Below, in pieces: positions 1-9,100 of a stretch of DNA of 64,000 nt. The stretch lies in assembly GCF_042676185.1 (NCBI RefSeq), contig NZ_JBHTJT010000049.1, positions 1-64,000 on the forward strand. The letters run 5' to 3'. Each line of letters opens with the position of its first letter. The stretch's first letter is position 1. Origin of the DNA: Tropicimonas aquimaris (GTDB taxonomy: Bacteria; Pseudomonadota; Alphaproteobacteria; Rhodobacterales; Rhodobacteraceae). The notes beneath the pieces were generated by a model. The model was given only the letters and a program-made list of their open reading frames with translations. It had not been told where the DNA came from and did not search any database. The position numbers were made by a program, and so were the translations under genes.

Positions 1-261
1 TTACGCCGCCCGCAGCAGGGTCATCCCGCCGCTACCGTGGCCGACTTTCTCACCGCCGTTCTCAATGTAGATGGGCGCGGCAACGTTTGCATGGAGCAGG
101 AGCTGCCATGCGAGATAAATGACATTGCTGGTTGTTTGGACGCGTTTGGTTAGCCAATTGGGCGTATTGGCTTTGAGGCTGTTGCGCTCAGTCAGCACCT
201 GGTCTTCGGGCCTTCTGCATGACCGGCCACGGTTTTCGGGTTTCTGGCGCCAGTCGACCAA
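1..261 (-). other. Unrecognised open frame at the left edge
   Basis: An 86-codon frame ends with TAA at the very first bases of the window and lies directly downstream of the arylsulfatase gene on the same strand. I recognise no domain, signal peptide or ribosome binding site. The C-terminal half has a protein-like mix of residues (for example VIYLAWQLLLHANVAAPIY), so it could be the tail of a decayed gene, but chance is equally likely. Confidence 0.15.
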
Positions 262-294
262 CAGGGGCCGGCTGGCGCTTCAATCAAGCGTTCC

Positions 295-2796
295 TCAGTC
301 GCTGGCCTTCTGCATCGCAGCTTCGAGCTTCTTGATATCGGCGTCGCTGAGCTTTGGACGATCGATCTTGATCGTCAGTTTCTCCAGTTTGGCCGTGAGC
401 GAGAAGGGTGGCTTGTAGTCATCGTCGTTTACGCCCGTGAGGGTATCGGAACCGACGTCGAAGGCTTCGTCCCACTGCAGGATGGTCGGGATGGTGTTCT
501 TCATTTCCTTGGTGTCGACCACCTGGCCATCTACCTTCAAGGTGCCGGTGCCGCCCTTGCCCAACCCGCTTGGGCTGCCGTAGGCGAGCGTCGCCGCGCC
601 GAGACCGTCATACTGGAAGTCGAACTCGACCATATGCTTCCCGGGAGCCAACGCTTCCTTCCCTTCCCACTTGATCCGCTCCAGGTTGACCATGTTCCAG
701 GTGAAGACCGGCTTGCCCTCAAGCAGATAGAAACCGTAGCCTGCGAACCGGCCACCCGAAGTCAAGATCATCCCCTCGGCTCCGCCTTCGGGCATCTCGA
801 TCTCTGCCGTGATCGTGTAGGAACTGTTGAGCAGGCTTGGCGAGTCGCCCTGCGGAACTCCCGTCATTGGCCGCGTATAGACGAACTCACTGCGACCCGC
901 CGTGATGCTTGGCCGCGGCTTCGCAAGTCGCGTGGTCACCGACGCGTCCATCGGGAAGACCTGATATTTCTTTGCCTCCTCGATGAACATCGCCTTCATC
1001 TCCTTCACCTTGTCGGGATGATCCTTGGCGACATTGGTCGATTGGTTCATGTCGGTCGTCAGATCGTAGAGTTCCAGCACCTGATTGTTGAGCGGATCGG
1101 GGTTCGGCGTCCCTGGCGTCTCCCAGGGCATTCGGTTGACCTCGGTGCTCAGCAGCCAGCCGTCGTGATAGAGCGCCCATTGGCCCATCATCTCGAAATA
1201 CTGGGTAGTGTGGCGCGAGGGCTCATCAGCATTGGTATTATCGAAGGTATAGGCGAAGCTTGTGCCTTCGATCGGCGACTGCTTGATGCCATCAACCGTC
1301 TCGGGCTGCTTGATCCCTGCCACTTCGAGGATCGTCGGAACCACGTCGATCACATGCATGAATTGATCACGGCGCCCACCCTTGTCAGAGATACCTTTCG
1401 GCCACGACACCACCATGTTCTGGCGGATGCCGCCGAGCCGATTGGCGTTCTGCTTGAAGTAATCGAAGGGTGTGTCGAAGGCCCAGGACCAACCGGCGGA
1501 CATATGGTTGTAGGTCTCTTCTGTACCCCAGACATCATACCATTGCATCTGGGTCTCGGCGGGCATCTCGGCGATGCCGTTGAACCATGCAACCTCGTTG
1601 GGCGTGCCCATCGGCCCTCCCTCCGCACTCGTGCCGTTGTCGCCATTGATGTAGATGATCAGTGTGTTGTCCAACTCGCCGATGTCCTCGATCGCTTGAA
1701 CGACGCGGCCGATCTCGTGGTCGGTATAGGCGGCATAGGCAGCAAAGACCTCGACCTGTCGGATGAAGAGCTTCTTCTCGTCATCGTTCAGGGTGTCCCA
1801 AGGCTTGAGTTTGTCCGCGGGCCATGCGGCTAGTTTGGCGTCCTGCGGCACCAGCCCCAGCTTCTTCTGGTTCTCGAAGATCGTCTGGCGCAGCGCCTCG
1901 TACCCATCATCGAAGAGCTTCATGCCTTCGATTTTCTCGACCCATTCCTTTGTCGGATGGTGCGGGGCATGGGTGGCGCCCGGGGCATATTTCACGAAGA
2001 ACGGCTTTTCCGGATCGACCTGGTGCAGGTCGGTGATCCATCCAATCGCTTCATCGGCCATGCCGGTGATCAGATTCCATTCCGGATCGCCGTCAAACGG
2101 GTAGATCTGGGTGGTATTGCGAAACAGGTTCGGCTGCCACTGGTTGGCGTCGCCACCGACAAAGCCATAGAAGTATTCGAAACCGAGACCGCTCGGCCAC
2201 TGTTCGAAGGGACCGGCTACGCTGGCCTGAAAGGCTGGCACGTTGTGGTTCTTGCCGAACCAAGAGGTACTGTAGCCGTTCTCCTGCAGAATTCGGCCGA
2301 TGGTCGCCTTGTCTTTGGTGATGATGGAATTGTAGCCGGGATAGGCCGTCGATTGCTCCGAGATGACACCAAAGCCTACCGAGTGGTGGTTGCGCCCAGT
2401 GATCAGTGCGGCCCGCGTCGGCGAGCAGAGAGCGGTGGAGTGGATGTTGGTATAGCTCAGCCCCTCGGCGGCCAGGGCATCCATTGTCTCGGTCGGAATG
2501 ACTCCGCCGAAGGTGCTTGGAACACCGAAGCCTGCGTCATCGGTGATGATCAGCAGCACGTTGGGCGCCTCTTCCGGGGGAACGACGCGCGGCGGCCACC
2601 AGGGCGTGGACTTGTTCGCCTGTTCCTCGATCTTGCCGCCAAACGCCATCGGCGGCGGGGGCAGTTGCGTGCCGTCGAGCGTAATGGTGGAAGATGGGGA
2701 TCCAGTTGGTGTTTGTGCCAGTCCGGGCAGAAGTGAACTGGTCAGCATGACAAGGACCGCCGGCACTGCCAGGACGATCTTCCGATTGAAAGACAT
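295..2796 (-). CDS. Arylsulfatase, periplasmic (alkaline phosphatase superfamily)
   Basis: Probably hydrolyses sulfate esters to release inorganic sulfate in the periplasm. The 833-residue product starts with a secretory signal (basic MSFNRK, hydrophobic stretch, cleavage near GLAQ at about residue 28). The metal-binding start of the sulfatase core is visible as IITDDAGFG (about 84-91). The formylglycine motif CSPTRAALITGR begins at Cys124, the residue converted to the catalytic formylglycine in this family. NGDNGTS near the middle of the protein matches the second metal-binding segment. The length fits the long PF00884 arylsulfatases with a C-terminal beta-rich extension. It lies downstream of a small secreted-protein gene on the same strand, with a strong hairpin between them. 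A separate sulfatase-maturing enzyme is not visible here. The substrate cannot be told from sequence. Confidence 0.93.
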   Translation of the reverse strand: MSFNRKIVLAVPAVLVMLTSSLLPGLAQTPTGSPSSTITLDGTQLPPPPMAFGGKIEEQANKSTPWWPPRVVPPEEAPNVLLIITDDAGFGVPSTFGGVIPTETMDALAAEGLSYTNIHSTALCSPTRAALITGRNHHSVGFGVISEQSTAYPGYNSIITKDKATIGRILQENGYSTSWFGKNHNVPAFQASVAGPFEQWPSGLGFEYFYGFVGGDANQWQPNLFRNTTQIYPFDGDPEWNLITGMADEAIGWITDLHQVDPEKPFFVKYAPGATHAPHHPTKEWVEKIEGMKLFDDGYEALRQTIFENQKKLGLVPQDAKLAAWPADKLKPWDTLNDDEKKLFIRQVEVFAAYAAYTDHEIGRVVQAIEDIGELDNTLIIYINGDNGTSAEGGPMGTPNEVAWFNGIAEMPAETQMQWYDVWGTEETYNHMSAGWSWAFDTPFDYFKQNANRLGGIRQNMVVSWPKGISDKGGRRDQFMHVIDVVPTILEVAGIKQPETVDGIKQSPIEGTSFAYTFDNTNADEPSRHTTQYFEMMGQWALYHDGWLLSTEVNRMPWETPGTPNPDPLNNQVLELYDLTTDMNQSTNVAKDHPDKVKEMKAMFIEEAKKYQVFPMDASVTTRLAKPRPSITAGRSEFVYTRPMTGVPQGDSPSLLNSSYTITAEIEMPEGGAEGMILTSGGRFAGYGFYLLEGKPVFTWNMVNLERIKWEGKEALAPGKHMVEFDFQYDGLGAATLAYGSPSGLGKGGTGTLKVDGQVVDTKEMKNTIPTILQWDEAFDVGSDTLTGVNDDDYKPPFSLTAKLEKLTIKIDRPKLSDADIKKLEAAMQKASD

Positions 2797-2829
2797 CGAC
2801 TTTTTCCGATCTGATGGCGCGAAATGAAA

Positions 2830-2861
2830 GCGCCGGGCCGACGCGTTTGCGGGCCCGGCGC
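2830..2861 (-). terminator. Strong intergenic hairpin (terminator or attenuator)
   Basis: A perfect 10-bp inverted repeat (GCGCCGGGCC, 12-base loop, GGCCCGGCGC) sits between the small secreted-protein gene and the arylsulfatase gene. Read on the minus strand the stem is followed by a short T-rich stretch (TTTCATTT). It may partly terminate transcription after the small gene and so set a ratio between the two products. Confidence 0.55.
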
Positions 2862-2901
2862 TACTGAATCGGCCCTGAAGCCTACATTTCAGGGCAAGGG
2901 A

Positions 2902-3141
2902 TCACTCCATTCCCAGCACCTTCTTGACTTCCATTTCGAGCTGAGACGGGTTGCCTTCATGCTGACCGCTCAGGGCGATGATCTGACCGAGTTGCTCTTC
3001 GGTCGCGTCCGCCGGAATCTCGACGTTGACTCCGGCACTTTCAAGTTCGCCCTGAGCTTGAGCATGCAAGCCTCCCTGGGCAAATGCAGACATGGCGAGA
3101 AGGCCGGAAATTGCGGCCGCAGAAATGAGACGAGTAAACAT
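2902..3141 (-). CDS. Small secreted protein, unknown function
   Basis: A 79-residue protein. I place the start at the ATG at 3141 because a good Shine-Dalgarno (GGAGGAAG) precedes it; a longer in-frame start exists at 3183 but would bury the signal sequence. The N-terminus (MFTRLISAAAISGLLAMSAFAQ) is a clear Sec signal peptide with an AxA-type cleavage site. The mature part is about 57 residues and acidic, with no cysteines, and has a helical heptad look (EEQLGQIIALSGQ). I recognise no family. It is the first gene upstream of the arylsulfatase on the same strand and shares its control region with a divergent AraC regulator. Confidence 0.7.
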   Translation of the reverse strand: MFTRLISAAAISGLLAMSAFAQGGLHAQAQGELESAGVNVEIPADATEEQLGQIIALSGQHEGNPSQLEMEVKKVLGME

Positions 3142-3283
3142 TGGTCTTCCTCCATATGGACCAGCGCCATCCGTCTGGCACAAAGAGAAATGCAGGTCGC
3201 CAAAACAGATGACGCTACGTCATCATGAGCCCCCCACATTAATGGCGCAAGGACAAAGATGCGCTACTTCGCTGCTGAATTTC

Positions 3284-3297
3284 TTGATTCAGATCAA
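3284..3297. promoter_or_regulatory. Consensus FNR/Anr-type box TTGAT-N4-ATCAA
   Basis: TTGATTCAGATCAA is an exact match to the FNR consensus palindrome. It lies in the AT-rich interval between the minus-strand small secreted gene (start 3141) and the plus-strand AraC gene (start 3358). Its centre is 67 bp from the AraC start codon and about 150 bp from the other. This suggests oxygen-responsive control of one or both promoters. The perfect match is observed; binding is inferred. Confidence 0.65.
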
Positions 3298-3357
3298 ATT
3301 GTTTTGGGAGATTTGACTTTACGGGCCAAGATCTAAATAGAGGGTCGGAGAAACGGC

Positions 3358-4371
3358 ATGAGTTACAACATCCCCTTGATACGGGTCGCCGCGATCGCAC
3401 CAATCCACAGGTGGCTCGTCGATCGGCAACTCGATGCCAGACCGTTCCTTGAGCGTTCCGGGCTCGGTTGGGTTTCACTTGCCGACCTGCTTCTGCCAAT
3501 TCCCGTGTCGGGAGCTGTTCGGTTGCTGGTAGACATCGCGCGGGCCGAAGGACCGGACGCGCCATACCGGATGGCCCGTGAACGTGGTGGGTTCGAGATC
3601 GGCTTGATCGGAGCGGCTGCACTTCAAGGGCCGACCGTACGTGACGGGTTCCGGCGGCTTTCTCGTCAAATGCCGCTCCATTGTACCCACGAGGTGTTTT
3701 CCGTTCAGACCGTCGGGGCAAACATTACCATCAACGATGGTTGGACGCTGAGTCTCGGCGACGACGAAGTTCTGCATTATGTGCAGCAGTATGTGGCTGC
3801 GTTGGTGGACTCGATTTGCAGCGTCGCAACGGGGCGCGCGCCAAGCGTGACGCGGGTGGGTATGGTGCCGCATCCGCAATTGGGCGTTTCACACCTCCGG
3901 CCTTGGCTCGGTGATCGGGTCGTCGGACGTGCGGATCGCCTGCTCGATATCCTCGTAGACAGTGACGTGGCCGATCTGGCTATGCCGGAACACATCCGCG
4001 AAAAGGCTGATTCCAGATTTGTTGGCAAGGTCGCGCCGCTGAACGTGGGCAACAGCCTGTCCGGCGACGTGGCCACGCTTGTTGCCAGCATGATGTCGCA
4101 CCAGAAACCCACAGTCGATGCCTTGGCGGCGACGGCAGGAATGAGCGCGCGCACTTTCCGGCGACGGCTTTCGGAAGAGGGAACCTGTTTTTCCGATATC
4201 CTCGAACGAACACGTGCGCTCATAGCTCTCAATAGCCTGCAGACACCAAACCCGCCGTTGCTCCGAGACCTTGCGAGCGAGCTTGGGTATGCCAATCAGG
4301 AGACCCTGACCCGAGCGATGCAACGTTGGGCCGGCCACACGCCGACCGCGATCAAGGCCATGCAGAAATAG
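3358..4371 (+). CDS. AraC-family transcriptional regulator with N-terminal Arabinose_bd-type domain
   Basis: A 337-residue regulator. Residues about 20-200 resemble the Arabinose_bd sensory domain found in OruR/ArgR-type AraC proteins. The last 100 residues hold the double helix-turn-helix (MSARTFRRRLSEEG, then LASELGYANQETLTRAMQRW with a following G-H-T-P). It is divergent from the small secreted protein/arylsulfatase pair and is the natural candidate regulator of that pair. A consensus FNR box lies upstream. The effector is unknown. Confidence 0.88.
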   Translation: MSYNIPLIRVAAIAPIHRWLVDRQLDARPFLERSGLGWVSLADLLLPIPVSGAVRLLVDIARAEGPDAPYRMARERGGFEIGLIGAAALQGPTVRDGFRRLSRQMPLHCTHEVFSVQTVGANITINDGWTLSLGDDEVLHYVQQYVAALVDSICSVATGRAPSVTRVGMVPHPQLGVSHLRPWLGDRVVGRADRLLDILVDSDVADLAMPEHIREKADSRFVGKVAPLNVGNSLSGDVATLVASMMSHQKPTVDALAATAGMSARTFRRRLSEEGTCFSDILERTRALIALNSLQTPNPPLLRDLASELGYANQETLTRAMQRWAGHTPTAIKAMQK

Positions 4372-4610
4372 CGCACGGCACGCGCCCGGTCGCCGTAAGC
4401 AAGCCCATGGCACTGATCTCTCATTCGTCCCCGAGAACGGCGCCTAAGGCGTTCCAGCAACTTTGAGCAGCACCGCGAAGACTGGCGGAGCGAAGGCGCC
4501 CCCCATGTCAGATAGGAGAGGATCATCGCCCCGCGCTTCCCGACGTGTCACTGCGGCGCGCGAAAGTTTTTCGGCCCGCCCCAGAAAGTCTGCCCTAAAT
4601 CCGGTGTATA

Positions 4611-5120
4611 CTAGATCGGCGAGGTATGGGCGCGTTCCTGGTGAGAGCGCGGAATACCTTCCGGCGTAATCTTGATATCGAAGCGGGCCTTGTCACAGGC
4701 TTGCCAAGTCGGCGTCGGGATCTCGAGAACACTTGCGTAACAGACAGCCGGAACCGAGGGGTCGAAATCCGTGTCGGTCCAGACAGCGCGCAATTCTGGA
4801 GCGCCGATCGTGTTGGTCCACGTCGCTTGTTCTACATCCACAGTGTTGCCAACCGGATCGCTGGCGCGTCCGTCAGCCCCGATTTCGCGACCATCCGAGA
4901 CCGCCAAGTCAGAGATCCGCTCATGGCGCTCGCTGTCGGTATCGACCCAGCCCTTGATGATCTTTTTCCCGTCGAGATTTCCCGACCAGGGATCCTTGAG
5001 TGCCCCAACCATGAAGACGGGCGCGTTTACCCCATCGGGCGCGGTGGCAAGGTCACCGCGCATCGGCACTCCCCTCGCATATCCGATCTCGACCACGTCG
5101 GGCCGATAGATTTCCTCCTA
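4611..5120 (-). pseudogene. DUF3604 protein remnant (C-terminal part)
   Basis: The frame below 5096 encodes the typical DUF3604 C-terminus: GYARGVPMRGDL, then GNTVDVEQATWTNTIGAPEL, then AVWTDTDFDPS and VLEIPTPTW, ending ERAHTSPI. The family normally ends SPIWYTP; here the Trp codon is TAG (4611-4613) and the frame then continues with Y-T-P. A second in-frame TAG lies at 5118-5120, just before EEIYRPDVVEIGY. The N-terminal several hundred residues are missing, although fragments in another frame run up to about 5300. DUF3604 proteins are often encoded near sulfatases, but no activity should be expected from this remnant. Confidence 0.75.
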
Positions 5121-5323
5121 GGCATGTCGGCAGCGGTCCAGTCGCGACGGTAGAACGATCCGAGGCTAAGGTTCGAGAAGCGCCACAGCCAGACCTTGCG
5201 CTGGAAGCCCCAAGGTCGGCTATGCGCAGTCATCGGACCTGTCGGCCCGAGCACACAGACACCGAGCGGCCATGTCGCCAGCAAGTCTGCTTGGCCGACC
5301 ATGGAGGCATCTGATCGAAATGA

Positions 5324-5353
5324 TCAGATGACTGCTGCGAGCCCGAAGCGGAC
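5324..5353 (+). repeat. Dispersed degenerate repeat, copy 1
   Basis: A 30-base segment (core GAGCCCGAAG) matches 26 of 30 bases of the segment at 6928-6957 on the same strand; all four differences are C/T transitions. The two copies flank the serine-hydrolase gene. I see no coding sense in either. Confidence 0.5.
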
Positions 5354-5481
5354 ATGGGCGGTGTCGGGAGTCGTCATGCCTACCACGCAATGCTAGCCTG
5401 GTAGTCAGACCCGCGCGAGCCCAACCGTTCACTTCTGGTGCGGGGGCTCAGGAAGACAGTGTTGGAAAGGCGACTACTGCC

Positions 5482-6747
5482 ATGGCGATCTCCGAACCCT
5501 TCGATACCGCAACTCATCTGGAGCTTGGTCTTATGCAGGGGTTTCCGCCGCCTGCCGGTAAGCGGGTGGATCGCTTCAATGGTGTGTGGGAGCCGCCATT
5601 CAATCGGTGGGCCTACCAGAATATGCGGCGGATCTGGCCGACAGCACCTGTGCGGCCCAGCGATGCCGGTACCGCGCTGAGGCGCGAGATCGACGCTGAC
5701 ATCGGCAGCCTGTCAGTTCGACGCAAGGATGGCTCTCTCGCTGATTTCGAGTGCTTCCTGCGGCAGACATTCACTGACAGCCTGATCGTGGTTCACAAGG
5801 ACAGGGTCGTCTACGAGCGTTACCTCAATGGCATGACGCCGGACACGCCGCACATCATGTTCAGCTGCACCAAGTCCTTCATCGGCCTCTTCGCATTGAT
5901 GGCGATCGAAGAGGGGCTGGTCACGCGGGACACCCCGATCGTGGACATCATACCGGAACTCGACAACGGATCGGGTTTTTCCGATGCCACCTTCGGTCAG
6001 GTCCTCGACATGACAGCATCGCTGAAATTCAGTGAGTACTATGCCGACCCCGACGCAGAGATCCACGATTACGTCGCGGTTCTTGGGGCCGGCTTAAAGG
6101 CGGTCGATTGGGACGGACCACAGAGCCTCTATGACTATGCCAGCACACTGACCAAGCTCGAGGGGCGCGCGCATGGGTCGGTGTTCGAGTACCAGACGCC
6201 GCAGGCCGATGTCCTGAACTGGGCGGTCAGTCGACTGTTCGGTCAGAATTTTGTGACCCTACTGGAAAGCCGCCTGTGGTCAAGACTCGGCATGACCGGC
6301 GAGGCCTATGTCCTTCTGGATGCCACGGGCAACCTCTTCGCCGGGGGTGGGCTGAACGCCACGGCAGAGGACATGGCGCGCTTTGCCGCGGCAATGCTCC
6401 GGAATGGCCGTGTTGGCGGTGACCAGATCATCCCCGAAGCGGTGATCGACACGCTTTCACAAGGGGGGTCCACCGAAGCCTTCCTGAGGGGCCCGAGTGC
6501 AGAAGAAGACATGGCGAATGGCCATTGGAGCTATTGCGCACAATGGTGGATCAGAAACACGCCCGGGTCGGAAGCGATCATCGCGCTCGGGGTGAACGGC
6601 CAATGGATCTACATTGACCGAAACAGGGAGATTGCGGTCATCAAGCAATCAAGCCAGCCCGAAGCGGACAGTTGGTACTTCCACGACTATACTTGCAACG
6701 CGATGGACGCTCTGGTCCGGCATGTTGCAGGCGAGCACGTGACATAG
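5482..6747 (+). CDS. Serine hydrolase, beta-lactamase/DD-peptidase fold (class C-like, NylB/EstB-like)
   Basis: A 421-residue enzyme of the PF00144 family. The SxxK catalytic motif is S128-C-T-K131, inside HIMFSCTKSFIGL. A candidate for the second (YxN-type) motif is Y237-Q-T. The glycine-rich stretch FAGGGLNATAEDMARFA is also typical of the family. There is no signal peptide, so it is probably cytoplasmic and more likely an esterase or amidase (compare 6-aminohexanoate-dimer hydrolases) than a true beta-lactamase. The ATG at 5482 is preceded by GGAAAGG at a rather long spacing. It stands alone between two repeat-bearing noncoding stretches. The substrate is unknown. Confidence 0.85.
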   Translation: MAISEPFDTATHLELGLMQGFPPPAGKRVDRFNGVWEPPFNRWAYQNMRRIWPTAPVRPSDAGTALRREIDADIGSLSVRRKDGSLADFECFLRQTFTDSLIVVHKDRVVYERYLNGMTPDTPHIMFSCTKSFIGLFALMAIEEGLVTRDTPIVDIIPELDNGSGFSDATFGQVLDMTASLKFSEYYADPDAEIHDYVAVLGAGLKAVDWDGPQSLYDYASTLTKLEGRAHGSVFEYQTPQADVLNWAVSRLFGQNFVTLLESRLWSRLGMTGEAYVLLDATGNLFAGGGLNATAEDMARFAAAMLRNGRVGGDQIIPEAVIDTLSQGGSTEAFLRGPSAEEDMANGHWSYCAQWWIRNTPGSEAIIALGVNGQWIYIDRNREIAVIKQSSQPEADSWYFHDYTCNAMDALVRHVAGEHVT

Positions 6748-7220
6748 TGAGCAGGAAGACGTTGGATGCGAGCTTCGGCTCCGTCCCGCGCAGCCGACCT
6801 TGCCCCAAGTTCACCCAACGGCAGGAATGCGCAGCTTGCTGATCTCGACTGCTCGCGTGGTCTGCGACGCCACCGGCCGCTGATCTATCGGCAACTTTGC
6901 CGACCTTGCTGTCATCTGACGAAAAGGCTCAGATGACCGTTGTGAGCCCGAAGTGGACTTAACTCTTCAAGATTCTTGCCGTTGCTGCGATCCCGTTGAC
7001 CAAGAACTCTGGCAGCGCGGCAATTCAAAAAGCGATTCTCCATTCCGCCCACAGCGAATGTGTCGATCTGAACGAGAGACTTGCGGAACTTTTTCCGTTC
7101 GCTTCACGGATTTTTGGCGTCGTCTGGTTCCGGCGATTCAGATAGGTTCTTTACGTTGGCCTCGGATTCCCGGTCCGTGCCTTTTCCTCTCTCTGCGGAG
7201 ATGACAGCCCGCAAGACCGA
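6748..7220. other. Noncoding interval with degenerate repeat
   Basis: 473 bases without a convincing gene. It holds the second copy of the 30-base repeat (6928-6957). The rest has no protein-like frame, no tRNA and no clear terminator that I can see. Confidence 0.5.
6928..6957 (+). repeat. Dispersed degenerate repeat, copy 2
   Basis: The partner of the 30-base segment at 5324-5353 (26/30 identical, transitions only). Confidence 0.5.
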
Positions 7221-8147
7221 ATGCGGGACATCGCTTTGACCTCGAGCCACACCACCCCGCTGAGCCCGCACGAGCATCCACACGAGTTGAACAACACGCG
7301 CGGGCTGTTGCTGATGGGGCTTGGCTTTCTGCTATTCTCGGCCGCCGACGCCCAGGCAAAGCTGCTGACGGAGTCATTCCATCCGGTGCAGATCGTCTGG
7401 TTCCGTCAACTTGGGTTGCTCTCCGGTGTGGTGATTGCGCTGGCCATACGGGGGCCGTCGATCTTACGCACCCGCCATCCTGTGCTGCAGATCGCACGCG
7501 GGATGTTGGCAGTGATATCTGCGACATGTTTCATATTTGCCGTGAAATTCGTACCGCTGGCGGACGCTGTAGCGGTCAGTTTCGTCGCCCCATTTCTGGT
7601 CACGGCGATGGGGGCGTTGCTGCTGGGCGAGCGAGTCGGCTTGAAGCGCTGGATCGCCGTTGCCATCGGTTTCGTCGGGACACTGATCGTGATCCGCCCG
7701 GGGATGGGAGTCATGCATCCGGCGGTGTTGTTGGTTTTGGTCGCGGCGTCTGCCTTTGCCGTGCGGCAGGTGCTGTCGAGGCGGTTGGCCTCGAGCGACC
7801 AGACGATCACCACTGTCGCATATACTGCGCTTGCGAGCGTGCTGGCTCTGTCATTTTCATTACCCTTTTTCTGGACGATGCCCGAGGCAGACTTGCAATG
7901 GGCGCTGCTGGCCGGCATGGCCGTGTTCGCGGCACTGGGCGAGCTTATGATTATCAAGTCGCTGGAAATAGCACAGGCATCCGTGCTGGCGCCGATGCAC
8001 TACAGCCTGATAATCTGGAGCACGTTCTGGGGTTGGCTGGTATTCGACCAGTTGCCAGACCGATGGACATGGACCGGCGCTGCGATCATTGTTGCCACCG
8101 GCCTCTACATCATCCACCGGGAGCGACAGCTGGCCAGCGTCGATTGA
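7221..8147 (+). CDS. DMT-superfamily transporter (EamA domains)
   Basis: A 308-residue inner-membrane protein with about ten hydrophobic segments arranged as two EamA repeats, the standard size for drug/metabolite exporters of the RhaT/YdcZ-like group. The first helix is GLLLMGLGFLLFSAADAQAK. The pattern LLLGERVGLKRWIAVAIGF at the end of the first repeat is typical. The N-terminal 25 residues are polar and His-rich (TPLSPHEHPHE), and no good ribosome binding site precedes 7221, so the start may lie a little downstream. The substrate cannot be inferred, and the gene has no operon partner. Confidence 0.85.
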   Translation: MRDIALTSSHTTPLSPHEHPHELNNTRGLLLMGLGFLLFSAADAQAKLLTESFHPVQIVWFRQLGLLSGVVIALAIRGPSILRTRHPVLQIARGMLAVISATCFIFAVKFVPLADAVAVSFVAPFLVTAMGALLLGERVGLKRWIAVAIGFVGTLIVIRPGMGVMHPAVLLVLVAASAFAVRQVLSRRLASSDQTITTVAYTALASVLALSFSLPFFWTMPEADLQWALLAGMAVFAALGELMIIKSLEIAQASVLAPMHYSLIIWSTFWGWLVFDQLPDRWTWTGAAIIVATGLYIIHRERQLASVD

Positions 8148-9100
8148 GGTGACGGTTCTCAGACCGGGAGCTTCGTCCGCACTCCGGACCTAGCTTGGAT
8201 ACGAGAGATTGTCTGCAATGCGCAGTGAGCACCAGTTGGCCTCTGCGGGCCGAACAACTGGACTGTCCGCACTGCGGGTATCGACTATCCGGACGATGCC
8301 GCACAGCGCAAAGAACGTCGGCTTTGACGAGGCCGCGCCGCGGCGATGATCATCTTGGCGAATGTCTGTTCAGGGCCGTTCGCATCGGTCGGAAACCTTG
8401 CTGCGCGTGCGAAGTGCCGCTCCCGGCCAACGGCCGCAAAGCGCAGGTAGCGCCAGTTGTTCGCAAGGTGCCGAGCGACCGGAGAGCCCGCATGTGAGAA
8501 GGCCAACGCGCCTGCAACGAACGACCGGATTGTCCTTCGGCCCGTCTGGCCGTGTTGAGTATTGGAGTAATCCACGGTTCCTCGCATATCGGCCTGGTCA
8601 TGTGGTTGGCTTTGGATGGAAGGATCGGCACAGCAATGCCTATCCGGATTAACCGGCCCAGGAACATACACGCACAGTTCTCGTCCAATATACTGGATGG
8701 TTTTGTCGACTGAGTTAGTTGCCCGCCGGACCTTCGCACTCGTCGCCACGTCAAAAATCCGGCACGTTCAGGGGGTATCTTTGGGGGCACGGATTAGTTT
8801 TTGATTCTGAATGCTATTTTTTATCAATGGCTTGAGTGTATTTTAAGAAGCCGCCCCCGGCACCACTTATTCAGCTAATCCCCTGACTATAGTCAGATAT
8901 CTTGCTTCCCGAAGACATCTATCCACCGAGATATTCACCCTTTGCGCGTCGCTTGAGGGCATATCAGGCGTATTCTGGGGCCTGACAAAATTCGCTTTCA
9001 GACCTTACTGCATTGATAGCAAGAGGCAGGCTTTCACTTGCCGCGTTCTTCCCGCCAACGCGCCCAGCGCTTTCTGACTAAAGAGGTCCGCGATGCGGCG
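8148..9100. other. Long noncoding interval with an AT-rich patch
   Basis: About 950 bases with no gene I can support. The stretch 8780-8900 is clearly AT-rich against a GC-rich background and ends in a perfect 14-bp palindrome. Together with the integrase relic that follows, this looks like the scar of a mobile element, but no tRNA end or direct repeat could be made out. Confidence 0.45.
8883..8896. repeat. Perfect 14-bp palindrome CTGACTATAGTCAG
   Basis: An exact inverted repeat without spacer, in the AT-rich patch upstream of the broken integrase. It could be an operator or a recombination site; there is no further evidence for either. Confidence 0.35.

Noticed and set aside
634..1833. Long plus-strand frame antisense to the arylsulfatase
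   Set aside because: Arg/His-rich shadow translation without family resemblance; the sulfatase frame with its CSPTR motif explains the region.
8855..8880. Possible tRNA 3' end or att core in the sequence around GCCCCCGGCACCACT
   Set aside because: No T-loop, acceptor partner or direct repeat could be found, so a tRNA-linked attachment site is not supported.
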